64,000 bases of DNA from assembly GCF_024199905.1 (NCBI RefSeq), contig NZ_JANAFB010000008.1, positions 39,141-103,140 of the forward strand, written 5' to 3'. This DNA comes from Rothia santali. GTDB taxonomy: Bacteria > Actinomycetota > Actinomycetes > Actinomycetales > Micrococcaceae. A program made the translations under genes and the position numbers. The notes beneath the pieces were generated by a model. It was given only the letters and a program-made list of their open reading frames with translations, was not told the origin of the DNA and searched no databases. Shown piece by piece: positions 42,939-51,957 of the stretch; position 1 is the stretch's first letter; the number at the start of each line of letters is the position of its first letter.

Positions 42939-43817
42939 CTACCGCCGGCGGAGCAGGTCGTAGACCACCGAGTCGTCCTTCAGCCCCAGGCCCTCGCGGC
43001 GTCCGCGCAGGTAGAGCTGCTCGGCCGAGGCCGCGAGCGGCACCGGCTGCTCGACCTGACGCGCGGCGTCGGTGACCAGGCCCATGTCCTTGACGAAGAT
43101 GTTCAGGGCCGAGCGCGCCTCGTCGAACTCCTCGGCGACCATGCGCTGGCCGCGGTCGTTGAACATGAACGACGCCGCCGCGCCGGTGTTCATGACCTCG
43201 TGGCACTGCGCGACGTCGAGCCCCATGGAGTCTGCAAGCGCGAGCGCCTCCCCCGCCGCGGCGATGTGCACGCCGCACAGCAGCTGGTTGACGACCTTGA
43301 AGCGCTGCCCGTCGCCGGGCCGGCCGCCCACCACGGGGGCGTTGCCGGCCATCGCGTCCAGGAGGGGGCGGGCCGAGGCGACGTCGTCCTCGGTCCCGGA
43401 GACCATGACCAGCAGGTCGCCGGTCCGGGCCCGCGCCACGCCGCCCGAGACCGGCGCGTCCACCACGTGCGAGGTGGTCGGCAGCAGGCGGGCGGTCGCC
43501 TCGTCCATCGCCCGCGGGCCTACCGTGGACATGACCATCACGGTCGTCTCCGGCGAGAGGACCTCGGCGATCCCGGCCTCGCCGAACAGCACGGCCTCGA
43601 GCTGCGGCCCGGTGGCGACCATGATGACGACGACGTCGGCCCCCTCCGCGGCGGCGCGGGCGGACTCGGCGGAGGCGACGTCGGGGGCGACGGCCTCGAG
43701 GGCCTGCGGGGACATGTCGTAGGCGGTCACGCGGTGGCCCGCGCGGGCGGTGACGAGGGACATGGGGGTGCCCATGGCGCCCAGGCCGATCCAGCCGACG
43801 GAGAGGGTGGTGTTCAT
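42939..43817 (-). CDS. NAD(P)-dependent hydroxyacid dehydrogenase, L-threonate dehydrogenase-like
   Basis: A 292-residue beta-hydroxyacid dehydrogenase. The cofactor motif is VGWIGLGAMGTPMS (7-20), the substrate-binding motif DAPVSGGVARARTGDLLVMVSG (near 120), and the catalytic lysine lies in GQRFKVVNQLLCGVHIAAAGEAL. In the company of a four-carbon acid-sugar kinase (43925-45475) and GntP permease, the likely reaction is oxidation of L-threonate or D-erythronate at C2 (LtnD-like); other 3-hydroxyisobutyrate-type substrates are possible. Last gene of a leftward operon. Confidence 0.85.
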   Translation of the reverse strand: MNTTLSVGWIGLGAMGTPMSLVTARAGHRVTAYDMSPQALEAVAPDVASAESARAAAEGADVVVIMVATGPQLEAVLFGEAGIAEVLSPETTVMVMSTVGPRAMDEATARLLPTTSHVVDAPVSGGVARARTGDLLVMVSGTEDDVASARPLLDAMAGNAPVVGGRPGDGQRFKVVNQLLCGVHIAAAGEALALADSMGLDVAQCHEVMNTGAAASFMFNDRGQRMVAEEFDEARSALNIFVKDMGLVTDAARQVEQPVPLAASAEQLYLRGRREGLGLKDDSVVYDLLRRR

Positions 43818-43924
43818 GTGTTCATCCTTGGGGTAGTGGGAAAGCGGGGAAACGGTCGGGAGGGAGAATCGGTCGGACGTGGAAGGAGAGGCCGGGGGCG
43901 GCAGGATCCGGAGGGACGGACCCC

Positions 43925-45475
43925 TCAGGCCTCGGCCTCGCGCAGGCGGTCCACGACGTCGGCCAGGGCCTGCTCGCCGCCCACGTTGCCGGGGAAGACC
44001 ACGTAGGGGCAGCCGAGGGTCTCGGCGGGGGCCTCCTCGGGGCGGAACAGGGAGATCTGGCCGGGGAAGAACTGCCCGGCCACGGTCGCGAGCCGGATGC
44101 CGAGGCCGCGGTGGGCGACCTCGTGGGAGGTGATGCCGCCCTTGGCGACCACCCAGGCGGGCAGCGCGCCGCGGACCTCCTCGACCACGCGCACCACGGC
44201 GTCGGAGACGCTGCGGGCGATCGCCAGCGACTCGTCGGGATCCTCGGTGCTCACGCGCTCCCGGCTGGTGTAGACGACGCAGTCGTTGCGGCCGAGCTCC
44301 GCGCGGATCGCCGCGACGGTCTCCTCGAGGTGGCGCTCCCGCTGGGCCCCGTCGAGGAGGCGGGCGACGTCGAGCTCGAACTCGGTCAGCGTGCCCCGCT
44401 CCTGGACCGCGCGCAGCTGGCGGGTGGTCAGGCCGACGTGGGACCCGACGACGACGAGGCCGTGCCGGGCGCGGGACGGGGCGGCTCCGTCCACGCGGGC
44501 GGTGACGGACGAGTCGGCAGCTTCGCCGTCCGGGCCGGCGGCGGCGGACGGTTCGACGGCGTCGTCGGACGGCCCAGCGGCGCGCCCGCCCGAGCCGGCC
44601 GCGCGGATATCCTCCGCGTCGAGGACCCGGGCGCCCTCCTGGCCCGCGAGGGGGCGGACGAACGAGGGACCACAGCGGGAGACGAACACGCGGCCGCGGG
44701 CCTCGAGCTCGGTCACGGCGTCGGCGACGACCTCCATGTCGGAGTACTCGGTCGCGTTGACCACGACCCAGCGGCGCCCCGCGGCCTCGGCGAGGATCTC
44801 GACGACGCGCCCGACCCCGCCCTCGCGGATGTCGCCCAGGCCGATGCTCAGGACCTCGGCGGCGGGCACCGCGCCGCCGGACTTCTCCTCGAGGAACTCG
44901 CGCAGGTCGGAGTGGGCGTAGCCGAAGGTGGCGTCCTGGGCGAAGTCGGTGTCCTCGACGCGCCGGGCCTCGCCCTGGACCATCGCGTAGTGGACGTCGT
45001 CCTCGGTGTAGCGGCCCGCCTCGATCATCGCGGGGCAGAAGAGGAAGGCGTCGACGGGGCGGCCGGCGGCCTCGAGTGCGTCGGCGATGGCGTTCGGCTC
45101 GGCGATCACGTGACCGCGCAGCGTCGAGTCCGAGCGGGAGACGACGTGCAGGCCCGCCGGGGCGTCTCCGGGCGCCGCTCCCCCGGCGTCGGACGCGGGC
45201 GCGGGCTCGTCGGAGGTGGAGTCGGTGCCATCGGCCGCGGGCGCGGCGCCGGCCGTCGCCAGGACGCCCTCGACGATGCGCCGGTTGGCCGCCACGGCGT
45301 CGGCCTCACCGAGCGCGCGGGTGTTGGTCAGGACGAAGCAGGTGCTGCCCGGCTCCGCCAGGGTCTGGCGGATGGGGCCGGGCTCCTCGTCGAACGCCAC
45401 GGAGACGCCGTGGACGCACTGGGAGCCGGTGGGGTCGTCGTCGAGGACGAGGAGGCGGCGGGGTGAGGTGAGCAT
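43925..45475 (-). CDS. Four-carbon acid sugar kinase (OtnK/DtnK family, former DUF1537)
   Basis: A 516-residue kinase that phosphorylates 2-oxo-tetronates or threonate/erythronate. N-terminal LLVLDDDPTGSQCVHGVSV, then FVLTNTRALGEADA and VVSRSDSTLRGHVIAEPNAIADAL are the DUF1537 N-domain; the C-domain has GLVVVGSHVGLTTRQLRAV, WVVAKGGITSHEVAHRGLGIR and VFPGNVGGEQALADVV, where the glycine-rich strands bind ATP. Two low-complexity inserts (encoded near 45150-45255 and 44470-44610) lengthen it beyond the usual 420-430 residues. ATG 45475 has GAAAGG about 9 bases upstream. Confidence 0.9.
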   Translation of the reverse strand: MLTSPRRLLVLDDDPTGSQCVHGVSVAFDEEPGPIRQTLAEPGSTCFVLTNTRALGEADAVAANRRIVEGVLATAGAAPAADGTDSTSDEPAPASDAGGAAPGDAPAGLHVVSRSDSTLRGHVIAEPNAIADALEAAGRPVDAFLFCPAMIEAGRYTEDDVHYAMVQGEARRVEDTDFAQDATFGYAHSDLREFLEEKSGGAVPAAEVLSIGLGDIREGGVGRVVEILAEAAGRRWVVVNATEYSDMEVVADAVTELEARGRVFVSRCGPSFVRPLAGQEGARVLDAEDIRAAGSGGRAAGPSDDAVEPSAAAGPDGEAADSSVTARVDGAAPSRARHGLVVVGSHVGLTTRQLRAVQERGTLTEFELDVARLLDGAQRERHLEETVAAIRAELGRNDCVVYTSRERVSTEDPDESLAIARSVSDAVVRVVEEVRGALPAWVVAKGGITSHEVAHRGLGIRLATVAGQFFPGQISLFRPEEAPAETLGCPYVVFPGNVGGEQALADVVDRLREAEA

Positions 45476-45583
45476 GGGGAGACCTTTCGGGGCGCGCCGG
45501 AGACGCGGGGAAGCGGAGTGGGCGGTCGTCGAGGAGCTGGCGGATCGGCCTGGCTGCCGAGCGAACGGCCGGACGGACCCTCG

Positions 45584-45640
45584 GGCGGGCGGACGGGCGG
45601 ACGGGCGGACGGGCGGACGGCCAGACGGCCAGACGGCCGG
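45584..45640. repeat. 8-bp tandem repeat array
   Basis: GGACGGGC repeats about five times with an 8-bp period, then degenerates to AGACGGCC units; related GTGCGGACGG units continue to about 45700. It fills the 233-bp gap between the kinase and GntP genes. No gene seen. Confidence 0.6.
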
Positions 45641-45708
45641 ACTAGCGCTCGGACGTGCGGACGGCCGGGCTGCCGGACGTGCGGACGGGTGTGCGGACGG
45701 CGCCGGTG

Positions 45709-47166
45709 TCAGGCCACGGCCGCGACCAGCGGCCACAGGGCGCACACGACGCCGAACCCGACCAGCGAGGTGCTGGTCGTGAGGACGGTGTAGGACTTCA
45801 GCGCCGTGGCGGTGGAGACCTGGAAGTACCGGCTCCAGACCCAGAACAGGGAGTCGTTGACGTGCGAGAGCGCCATGGAGCCGACGCCGATGGTGATGGT
45901 CACCAGCGCGATCTGCAGCGGGGCCAGCTCCAGCTGGGCGGCGAGCGGGGCGATGAGCGGCGAGGCCGTCAGCACCGCGACGGTCGCGGACCCCTGGGCC
46001 GCCCGGATCAGCGCGGCCATGAGATAGGCCAGGACCACGATCGGCAGCCCGGACCCGGCCAGAACCTCCGCGACGGCGCCCGCGACGCCGGTCTCCGACA
46101 GGACGTGGCCGAAGGTGCCGCCCGCGCCGGTGATCAGGATGACCGCGGCGATCGGCGGGAGCGAGGAGTTGATGATGTCCTCGGCCTGCCCCAGACCCCA
46201 GCCGCGGCGGTAGCCCAGCAGGACGATCGCGAGCAGCACGCCGATGAGCAGCGCCATCGGCGAGGCGCCGACGAGGGCGAAGAAGCTGCGCAGGCCGTTG
46301 CCCTCCGGGAGCACCAGCGCGGTCACGGTCTGGGCCATGATCAGCACCAGCGGCGTCACGATCATCGCCAGGACCAGGCCCACGCCCGGCGGGTTCGCCA
46401 CGACCGGCGAGGAGTGGGTCGCGGCGTCGGCCTCCTCGTCGGCGGCGGGGCCCCCGGCGGATCCCGACGCCGTCCCGGCGCCACCGCCCGCGGTTCCCGA
46501 CGACGCCGGGCTCCCGCCCACCGCCGCCGCCTGCAGCGCCGGCACCGGGGAGGAGACGCGCTTCTGCACGAACCCGCTGGCCACCTGGGAGAAGAACCAC
46601 ATGATGAGGGCGGGGACGAGGCCCAGGAGCAGGACCATCCCGACGTCGGCCCCCATGATCTCCGCGCCGCCCACGATCCCGGGGTGCGGCGGCAGGATCA
46701 CGTGCACGGTCAGCAGCGCCATGACGGTGGGCAGGGCGTAGGTGAGCATGTTGCCCCCGAGCCGGCGCCCCACGGACAGCACGATCGGGATCAGCACGAT
46801 CAGCGCGACGTCGACGAAGACGGGGATGCCGAACAGGAAGCTCGCGGCGCCCAGCGCCCACGGCGCCCGCTCGGGCCCGAAGACGGCGAGCATCTTCTTC
46901 GCCAGGACGTCGGCGCCGCCGGAGACCTCCACGATCCGCCCCAGCATGGCACCCAGGGTGACGATGAGGGCGACGGAGCCGAGCGTGCCGCCCATCCCGT
47001 CGGTGAGCGTCGGGACGACCTCCGCGAGCGGGATCCCCGCGACCAGCGCGAGCGCCACCGAGACGATGAGCAGCGCGAGGAACGGGTGGGCCTTGGCCTT
47101 GATGATCAGTGCCAGGATGGCGGCCACGGAGGCCAGGCCGAGCAGCACCAGGGTGGTTGTGGTCAT
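45709..47166 (-). CDS. GntP-family sugar-acid permease
   Basis: A 485-residue carrier of the gluconate:proton symporter family with about 12-14 helices. Signatures: GTLGSVALIVTLGAMLGRIVEVSGGADVLA, ALLTVHVILPPHPGIVGGAEIMGAD, VILITGAGGTFGHVLSETGV and IRAAQGSATVAVLTASPLI, with SMALSHVNDSLFWVWSRYF near the end. A Gly/Ala/Ser-rich 35-residue insert lies in a cytoplasmic loop (encoded near 46420-46520). Cargo predicted from neighbours: erythronate or threonate. First gene of the operon, divergent from the FadR-type regulator. Confidence 0.92.
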   Translation of the reverse strand: MTTTTLVLLGLASVAAILALIIKAKAHPFLALLIVSVALALVAGIPLAEVVPTLTDGMGGTLGSVALIVTLGAMLGRIVEVSGGADVLAKKMLAVFGPERAPWALGAASFLFGIPVFVDVALIVLIPIVLSVGRRLGGNMLTYALPTVMALLTVHVILPPHPGIVGGAEIMGADVGMVLLLGLVPALIMWFFSQVASGFVQKRVSSPVPALQAAAVGGSPASSGTAGGGAGTASGSAGGPAADEEADAATHSSPVVANPPGVGLVLAMIVTPLVLIMAQTVTALVLPEGNGLRSFFALVGASPMALLIGVLLAIVLLGYRRGWGLGQAEDIINSSLPPIAAVILITGAGGTFGHVLSETGVAGAVAEVLAGSGLPIVVLAYLMAALIRAAQGSATVAVLTASPLIAPLAAQLELAPLQIALVTITIGVGSMALSHVNDSLFWVWSRYFQVSTATALKSYTVLTTSTSLVGFGVVCALWPLVAAVA

Positions 47167-47216
47167 GGAAATCCTCGTTGATTCCGGCCGGGGAGGCGAC
47201 ATCGACGTCGCACCTG

Positions 47217-47228
47217 TCAGATATCTGA
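47217..47228. promoter_or_regulatory. Candidate FadR-type operator
   Basis: TCAGATATCTGA is a perfect 12-bp palindrome in the 139-bp space between the divergent GntP and regulator genes. The neighbouring AT-rich sequence (to about 47250) probably holds both promoters. Confidence 0.6.
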
Positions 47229-47305
47229 TAAGTGTATTGGTAATCTTGGATGTGTCAACGCCCACACACCACGCGCGACGAGGCGCCCTCCCCGAGGAGT
47301 ACCCC

Positions 47306-48025
47306 ATGACGATGTCAGAGCAGGTCACCCGCCGAATCCTCGAGGACATCGGAAGCGGGCGGTACCGCATCGGCGAGGAGATGCCGGCCGAGGCGGCCCT
47401 CGCCCAGGCCTACGACGTCTCTCGCCTGACGATCCGCGAGGCTGTCAAGGACCTCAGCGCCCGCGGCGTCATCGAGGTCCGGCAGGGGCGGCGCAACCGC
47501 GTCCGGCCCCCGTCCGGCTGGTCGGCCCTGGACCCGGACGTCATGACCCTGCGCGGGAGCCTGGGCGGCGACGCCGAGGAGCTGACCCGCTCCCTCATGG
47601 AGTCCCGCCGGGTGATCGAGGTGGGCACCGCGTCCCTGGCCGCCACCCGGATCCGCTCCGCGGAGCTGCGGCACCTGCGCGAGCTCCTGGAGCAGATGCG
47701 CGAGGGCCTCGACGACGCCGACGCCACGCGCTCCGCCGAGGCCGACCTCAACTTCCACCGCGCGATCATCGCCGCCGCCCGCAACGAGTTCCTGGCCGCC
47801 GCCTACGAGCCGCTCGAGCAGGTCCTCCGGGCCGTCAGGCTGCGCACCTCCTCGCACCTCAGCGTGCGGGTGGACGCGGTCCGCTGGCACGCCGAGATCC
47901 TCTCCGCCCTGGAGCGGCACGACGCCGAGGGGGCGGCCGCCGCCATGGCGGGCCACATGGAGCAGAGCGAGCGCGCCGCGCGCGAGTTCCCCGCCGAGGC
48001 GCCGGCCGCCGCGCCCGCGTCGTAG
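47306..48025 (+). CDS. FadR-subfamily GntR regulator (FCD domain)
   Basis: A 239-residue regulator. The winged helix (about 4-70) shows MPAEAALAQAYDVSRLTIREAVKDLSARGVIEVRQGRRNRV in pattern. The helical FCD domain follows with the metal/effector ligands in EADLNFHRAIIAAARNEFL and RWHAEILSALERHDAEGAAAAMAGHME. GAGGAG lies 7-9 bases before ATG 47306. It should control the flanking four-carbon acid genes; the effector is probably a sugar acid. Confidence 0.92.
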   Translation: MTMSEQVTRRILEDIGSGRYRIGEEMPAEAALAQAYDVSRLTIREAVKDLSARGVIEVRQGRRNRVRPPSGWSALDPDVMTLRGSLGGDAEELTRSLMESRRVIEVGTASLAATRIRSAELRHLRELLEQMREGLDDADATRSAEADLNFHRAIIAAARNEFLAAAYEPLEQVLRAVRLRTSSHLSVRVDAVRWHAEILSALERHDAEGAAAAMAGHMEQSERAAREFPAEAPAAAPAS

Positions 48026-48101
48026 CGGCGTCCCCACCCGTCCACCCACCCACAGCGGGCCATCCACCCCTAGCGTCCATCCACCCATAGGAGGAGCATC
48101 C

Positions 48102-49118
48102 ATGAAGATCATCGTCACCGGCGGAGCCGGGTTCCTGGGCAGCCGCGTCGTCGAGCTGCTGCTGCAGCGGCTCGACGCGGGGGACCCGCCCGTCCCCTTC
48201 GAGGAGATCGTGTCCCTGGACCTCGCCGAGTGCCCGGTCGCGGACCGCCGGGTGCGCTCCGTGGTGGGCGACGTCGCGTCCCCGGAGCTGCTCGAGGAGG
48301 AGGTGACGGACGACGTCGTCGGGATCTACCACCTGGCCGCGGTGCTCTCCGGGGGCTCGGAGGAGAACTTCGACCTCGCGATGCGGGTCAACGTGGACGG
48401 CACGCGCGCCCTGCTCGAGGCCGCCCGCCGGACCGGGGCGCGGCCCCGGGTGGTCTTCACCAGCTCGCTCGCGGTCTTCGGCGGGGACCCGCCCGAGGTG
48501 GTCCCGGAGGAGTGGGCCGAGCAGCCCGACTCGACCTACGGGGCCCTGAAGGCCGTGGGAGAGCTCCTGGTCAACGAGTACTCGCGGCGCGGGTACGTCG
48601 ACGGCCGGATCTGCCGCCTGCCCACCATCTCGGTGCGGCCCGGGCGGCCGAACTCCGCGGCGTCGTCCTTCGCCAGCGGGATCGTCCGGGAGCCGCTGAA
48701 CGGGGAGGCGGCGCCCTGCCCCGTGCCGCACGAGACCCGCATGTGGCTGTCCTCCCCGCGGGCCGCCGTCGCCAACCTGGTGCGTGCGCTGGAGGTCGAG
48801 GGCGAGCTGATCGGGGCGTGGCGCGGGATGAACGTGCCCGGCATCAGCGTGACCGTGGGCGAGATGCTCGAGGCGCTGGAGCGGATCGGCGGCGCCGAGG
48901 CCCGCGCCCTGGTCCACGACGCCCCGGACCAGGCCGTCATGGACATCGTCTGCTCGTGGCCCGGCGAGTTCGAGGTCCAGCGGATGCTGGAGCTCGGCTT
49001 CGTCCGGGACCGCAACGTGGACCGGCTGATCCGGCAGTACGTGGAGGACTTCGCGCCGGGGGCGGGACGCCCTGCGGAGGAGCACGACGACGCCGCCCCG
49101 GCCGCGCGCGAGGCCTGA
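48102..49118 (+). CDS. NAD-dependent epimerase/dehydratase family protein, D-erythronate dehydrogenase (DenD)-like
   Basis: A 338-residue extended SDR. TGGAGFLGSRVVELLL (6-21) is the NAD loop, YHLAAVLSGGSEENFDLAMRVNVDGT and the serine of FTSSLAVFGG follow, and the catalytic tyrosine/lysine are in YGALKAVGE. Sequence features such as RPGRPNSAASSFASGIVREPLNGE fit the DenD group that oxidises D-erythronate to 2-oxo-tetronate, feeding the kinase encoded leftward. It lies 76 bp downstream of the regulator on the same strand. Reaction assignment rests on context and remembered family features. Confidence 0.85.
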   Translation: MKIIVTGGAGFLGSRVVELLLQRLDAGDPPVPFEEIVSLDLAECPVADRRVRSVVGDVASPELLEEEVTDDVVGIYHLAAVLSGGSEENFDLAMRVNVDGTRALLEAARRTGARPRVVFTSSLAVFGGDPPEVVPEEWAEQPDSTYGALKAVGELLVNEYSRRGYVDGRICRLPTISVRPGRPNSAASSFASGIVREPLNGEAAPCPVPHETRMWLSSPRAAVANLVRALEVEGELIGAWRGMNVPGISVTVGEMLEALERIGGAEARALVHDAPDQAVMDIVCSWPGEFEVQRMLELGFVRDRNVDRLIRQYVEDFAPGAGRPAEEHDDAAPAAREA

Positions 49119-49140
49119 CCCTCGCCGCCCCGGCCGCGCG

Positions 49141-49201
49141 CCGGGGCCCGACGGTCCAGCCCGGCTCGGCCATGCACCGGGGCCCGACGGTCCTGCCCGG
49201 C
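49141..49201. repeat. 25-bp direct repeat at 36-bp spacing
   Basis: CCGGGGCCCGACGGTCC followed by (A/T)GCCCGGC occurs at 49141-49165 and again from 49177. Non-coding, between the DenD-like gene and the terminator. Confidence 0.5.
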
Positions 49202-49237
49202 CGCGCGAGGCCCCTCCCGGACCACCCCGGACACGGC

Positions 49238-49277
49238 GAACGCCCCCGGCGCACCGCGCGGTGCACCGGGGGCGTTC
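49238..49277. terminator. Bidirectional terminator between DenD-like and CNNM genes
   Basis: GAACGCCCCCGG (49238-49249) is the exact reverse complement of CCGGGGGCGTTC (49266-49277), with an inner GCACCG/CGGTGC stem. It separates two convergent genes. Confidence 0.85.
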
Positions 49278-49290
49278 GTGGTGGCGGGCC

Positions 49291-50334
49291 CTAGACCGCC
49301 GCCGTCCGGGAGTCGTCCCGGATCTGGCCGACCAGCTCCTCGAGCATGTCCTCCAGCGTCACCAGGCCCACGGTCTCGCCCGAGGCGGCGTCGCGGACCA
49401 GCGCCAGGTGGGCGCCGTCCTTCTGCATCCGCCGCAGGGCGGGGCCCACCGACTCGTCGGGGGCGAAGGACGGCAGCTCGCGGACCTTCGCCCGCTCCAG
49501 CGGGAGGTCCCGCTGCGGCTCCGGCGTCGCGATGACGTCCTTGATGTGGACGTAGCCGGTCAGCTCCCCGGCCTCGGAGCGCAGCGGGTAGCGGGAGAAG
49601 CCCTCCACCGCGGCGTCCTCGACCTGGGCCGGGGTCACCGACTCCGGCAGGATGGTCACCTTCCCGATGGGGATGACCACCGAGCTGACGTCCCGGCTCT
49701 CGAAGGTCAGCGCGCCCAGCAGCAGCCGCTCGTCCTGGCGGTCCAGCAGACCGCCCTCGCGCGACTCCTCGACCAGCCCGGCGACCTCGTCCCGGGTGAA
49801 CGTGCTGGCCACCTCGTTCTTGGGCTCGACCTTGAACATCCGCAGGATCCCGTTGCCGATCGCGTTCATGAGCCACAGCACCGGCTGCAGCACGCGCACG
49901 ACGACGACCAGGATCGGCCCCAGCACGAGCGCCATCCGCTCCGGCCCGGCCAGCGCGATGTTCTTGGGCACCATCTCGCCCAGCACGACGTGCAGGTAGG
50001 TGACCACCGCCAGCGCGATCGCGTAGGAGATCACGCTGATCAGGGTCGCGGGCACGCCCCAGGACTCCAGCGGGCCCTCGATCGCGTACTGGACCATGGG
50101 CTTGGTGACCCAGCCCAGTGCGAGCGAGCAGACCGTGATGCCCAGCTGCGCGCCGGCCATCATGAGCGAGACGTTCTCGATGGCCCACAGGGTCATCCGA
50201 GCGGGGCGGCCGCCCTCCAGGGCCTTGGGCTCGACGATGCTGCGCCGCGCCGCGATCAGGGAGAACTCGGCTCCGACGAAGAAGAAGTTGGCCACCAGCA
50301 GCACCACGGTGGCGACGATTCCGAACAGGTCCAT
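49291..50334 (-). CDS. CNNM/CorC-family transporter with CBS domains, short paralogue
   Basis: A 347-residue protein. The DUF21/CNNM membrane domain holds about three helices plus the signature FFFVGAEFSLIAARRSIVEP and VTYLHVVLGEMVPKNIAL, which form the magnesium-export core in this family. A CBS pair follows (SSVVIPIGKVTILPESV to VGLVTLEDMLEELVGQI). Unlike its upstream partner it ends after the CBS pair, without the C-terminal CorC_HlyC domain. ATG 50334 shares a base with the stop of 50334-51689. The two probably form a heteromer or are redundant magnesium/cobalt exporters. Confidence 0.88.
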   Translation of the reverse strand: MDLFGIVATVVLLVANFFFVGAEFSLIAARRSIVEPKALEGGRPARMTLWAIENVSLMMAGAQLGITVCSLALGWVTKPMVQYAIEGPLESWGVPATLISVISYAIALAVVTYLHVVLGEMVPKNIALAGPERMALVLGPILVVVVRVLQPVLWLMNAIGNGILRMFKVEPKNEVASTFTRDEVAGLVEESREGGLLDRQDERLLLGALTFESRDVSSVVIPIGKVTILPESVTPAQVEDAAVEGFSRYPLRSEAGELTGYVHIKDVIATPEPQRDLPLERAKVRELPSFAPDESVGPALRRMQKDGAHLALVRDAASGETVGLVTLEDMLEELVGQIRDDSRTAAV

Positions 50335-51689
50335 CAGCGTGCGCCCTCCTCGAGCTGGGCCGGGGAGGTCGCGGCGATCACCGAGGCGATGCGGGCCCCG
50401 TCCATCGTCTCGACCCTCAGGGTCAGCCGCGCGGCGGGCAGGCCGTTGCGCGGTTCGGTCTCGACCGAGATCTCGTCGCCCTCCTCGGCGATCCGGCCGA
50501 GGTGCAGCGTGAGGAAGCCGGCGAGCGTCTCGTACTCCGGGCTCTCCGGGACGTGGCACTCGAGGACCTCGGTCACCTCGTCGGGCCGGAGGGCGCCGTC
50601 GAGCCGCCAGTCCCCGGCGGGGAGCCGCTCGACCGAGGGGTCCTGCGGGTCGTGCTCGTCCACGACGTCGCCCACGATCTCCTCCACGAGGTCCTCGAGC
50701 GTGAGCATGCCGGCGACGTCGCCGGTCTCGTCGATGAGGACGGCCATCTGCAGCCCGCCCTCGCGGAGGGTGTCCATGAGGTCGTCCAGCTCGGCGGTGT
50801 CGGGCACCACCGTGGCGGGCTCCATGATCTCCTCCGCGCGCACCTCGGCGCGCTGGGCGTAGGGGACCGCGAGGGCCCGGCGGATGTGCACGACGCCGAG
50901 GACCTCGTGGCCCTCGTGGTCCAGCACGGGGAAGCGCGAGTGGCCGGTCTGCGCGGCCAGCTCGAGGGCCTCGGCGATGGAGTCCTCGGGCTCGACGCCG
51001 ACCATCCGCGAGCGCGGCGTCATGGCGTCGTGCCCGCGACGGTTGCCGAAGGCCACCGAGCGCTGCAGCAGGTCCGCGACGTCCTCGGAGAGCACGCCCT
51101 CCTTGGCGGAGTGGCGCACCAGCGTCACGAGCTCCTCGGGCGAGCGCGCCGAGGCGAGCTCCTCCTTGGGCTCGATCCCGAGGGAGCGCACGATCCGGTT
51201 GGCCGTTCCGTTGAAGAACGCCAGCAGGGGCATGGTCACGAGGCTGAACCCGCGCTGGAAGCCGGTCACGGCGCGCGCGGTGCCCATGGGCTTGGCGATG
51301 GCCAGGTTCTTGGGCACCAGCTCGCCGAAGATCATGGTGAGGAACGTGGCCAGCACGAGGGCGATGACCACCGAGACGCTGCGGGCCGCGAGCCCCGAGA
51401 GGCCGGCCGACTCCAGCGGGCCGTCGATCAGGGTGGCGATCGCGGGCTCGGCGAGGAAGCCGATGCCCAGGTTGGTCAGCGTGATGCCGAGCTGCGCGCC
51501 GGAGAGCTGCGTGGAGAGGGTGTTCATCCCCTTCAGCACACCCTGCGCGCGGCGGTCACCGGACTCGGCGGCGTCCTTGACGTCGTTGCGGTTGACCGTG
51601 ATGAGCGAGAACTCGGCGGCGACGAACAGACCGCAGGCCGCGATGAGCACGGCGGCGATCAGGAGCGAGATCAATTCCAAGGCGTCCAC
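50334..51689 (-). CDS. CNNM/HlyC/CorC-family magnesium-cobalt transporter
   Basis: A 451-residue protein with DUF21 membrane domain (CGLFVAAEFSLITVNRNDV, MIFGELVPKNLAI), two CBS domains (about 220-350, with VGVEPEDSIAEAL and AGMLTLEDLVEEIVGDVVDE) and a C-terminal CorC_HlyC domain (DWRLDGALRPDEVTEVL...YETLAGFLTLHLGRIAEEGDEI). Full-length for the family. First of two overlapping paralogous genes. Confidence 0.92.
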   Translation of the reverse strand: MDALELISLLIAAVLIAACGLFVAAEFSLITVNRNDVKDAAESGDRRAQGVLKGMNTLSTQLSGAQLGITLTNLGIGFLAEPAIATLIDGPLESAGLSGLAARSVSVVIALVLATFLTMIFGELVPKNLAIAKPMGTARAVTGFQRGFSLVTMPLLAFFNGTANRIVRSLGIEPKEELASARSPEELVTLVRHSAKEGVLSEDVADLLQRSVAFGNRRGHDAMTPRSRMVGVEPEDSIAEALELAAQTGHSRFPVLDHEGHEVLGVVHIRRALAVPYAQRAEVRAEEIMEPATVVPDTAELDDLMDTLREGGLQMAVLIDETGDVAGMLTLEDLVEEIVGDVVDEHDPQDPSVERLPAGDWRLDGALRPDEVTEVLECHVPESPEYETLAGFLTLHLGRIAEEGDEISVETEPRNGLPAARLTLRVETMDGARIASVIAATSPAQLEEGAR

Positions 51690-51910
51690 CCCCTACCGCT
51701 GCGCTGATCTCTCACGCGTTGAGTCGGCAGAGGGTATGTACTGTGCTCGGGACTGTCCCCGGGTTTATCCATCATTCCTTTCTAGGCCGCGAGATTCCTA
51801 CCGTTCGCGGCCGGTCCCCATATTGTGCGGGGCGGCGGGCGTGCTCGGCAACAGACGCCGCCCGCGCGCGTCATCTTCACGGCAACTTCCCAGGCTCGAG
51901 CCCGGGGGGC
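51690..51910. other. Intergenic stretch, no gene seen
   Basis: Between the CNNM pair and the BCCT terminator. It is less GC-rich than its surroundings near 51720-51790 and must contain the promoter of the leftward CNNM operon. No coding frame with family features. Confidence 0.4.
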
Positions 51911-51948
51911 GCCGCGATCCCGTGGGCCGCTTCCCCCGGGATCGCGGC
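51911..51948 (-). terminator. Terminator of the BCCT carrier gene
   Basis: GCCGCGATCCCG (51911-51922) is the reverse complement of CGGGATCGCGGC (51937-51948); the hairpin lies 10 bp past the stop at 51958. Confidence 0.8.
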
Positions 51949-51957
51949 GCGGGCGGC

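Noticed and set aside
45584..45700. CRISPR-like appearance of the short-period repeat array
   Set aside because: Units are about 8 bp with no unique spacers and no cas genes are present.
43925..46861. A 978-codon leftward frame upstream of the acid-sugar kinase
   Set aside because: Only the part from ATG 45475 has family motifs; the rest is a Pro/Arg-rich shadow of the GntP gene and tandem repeats.
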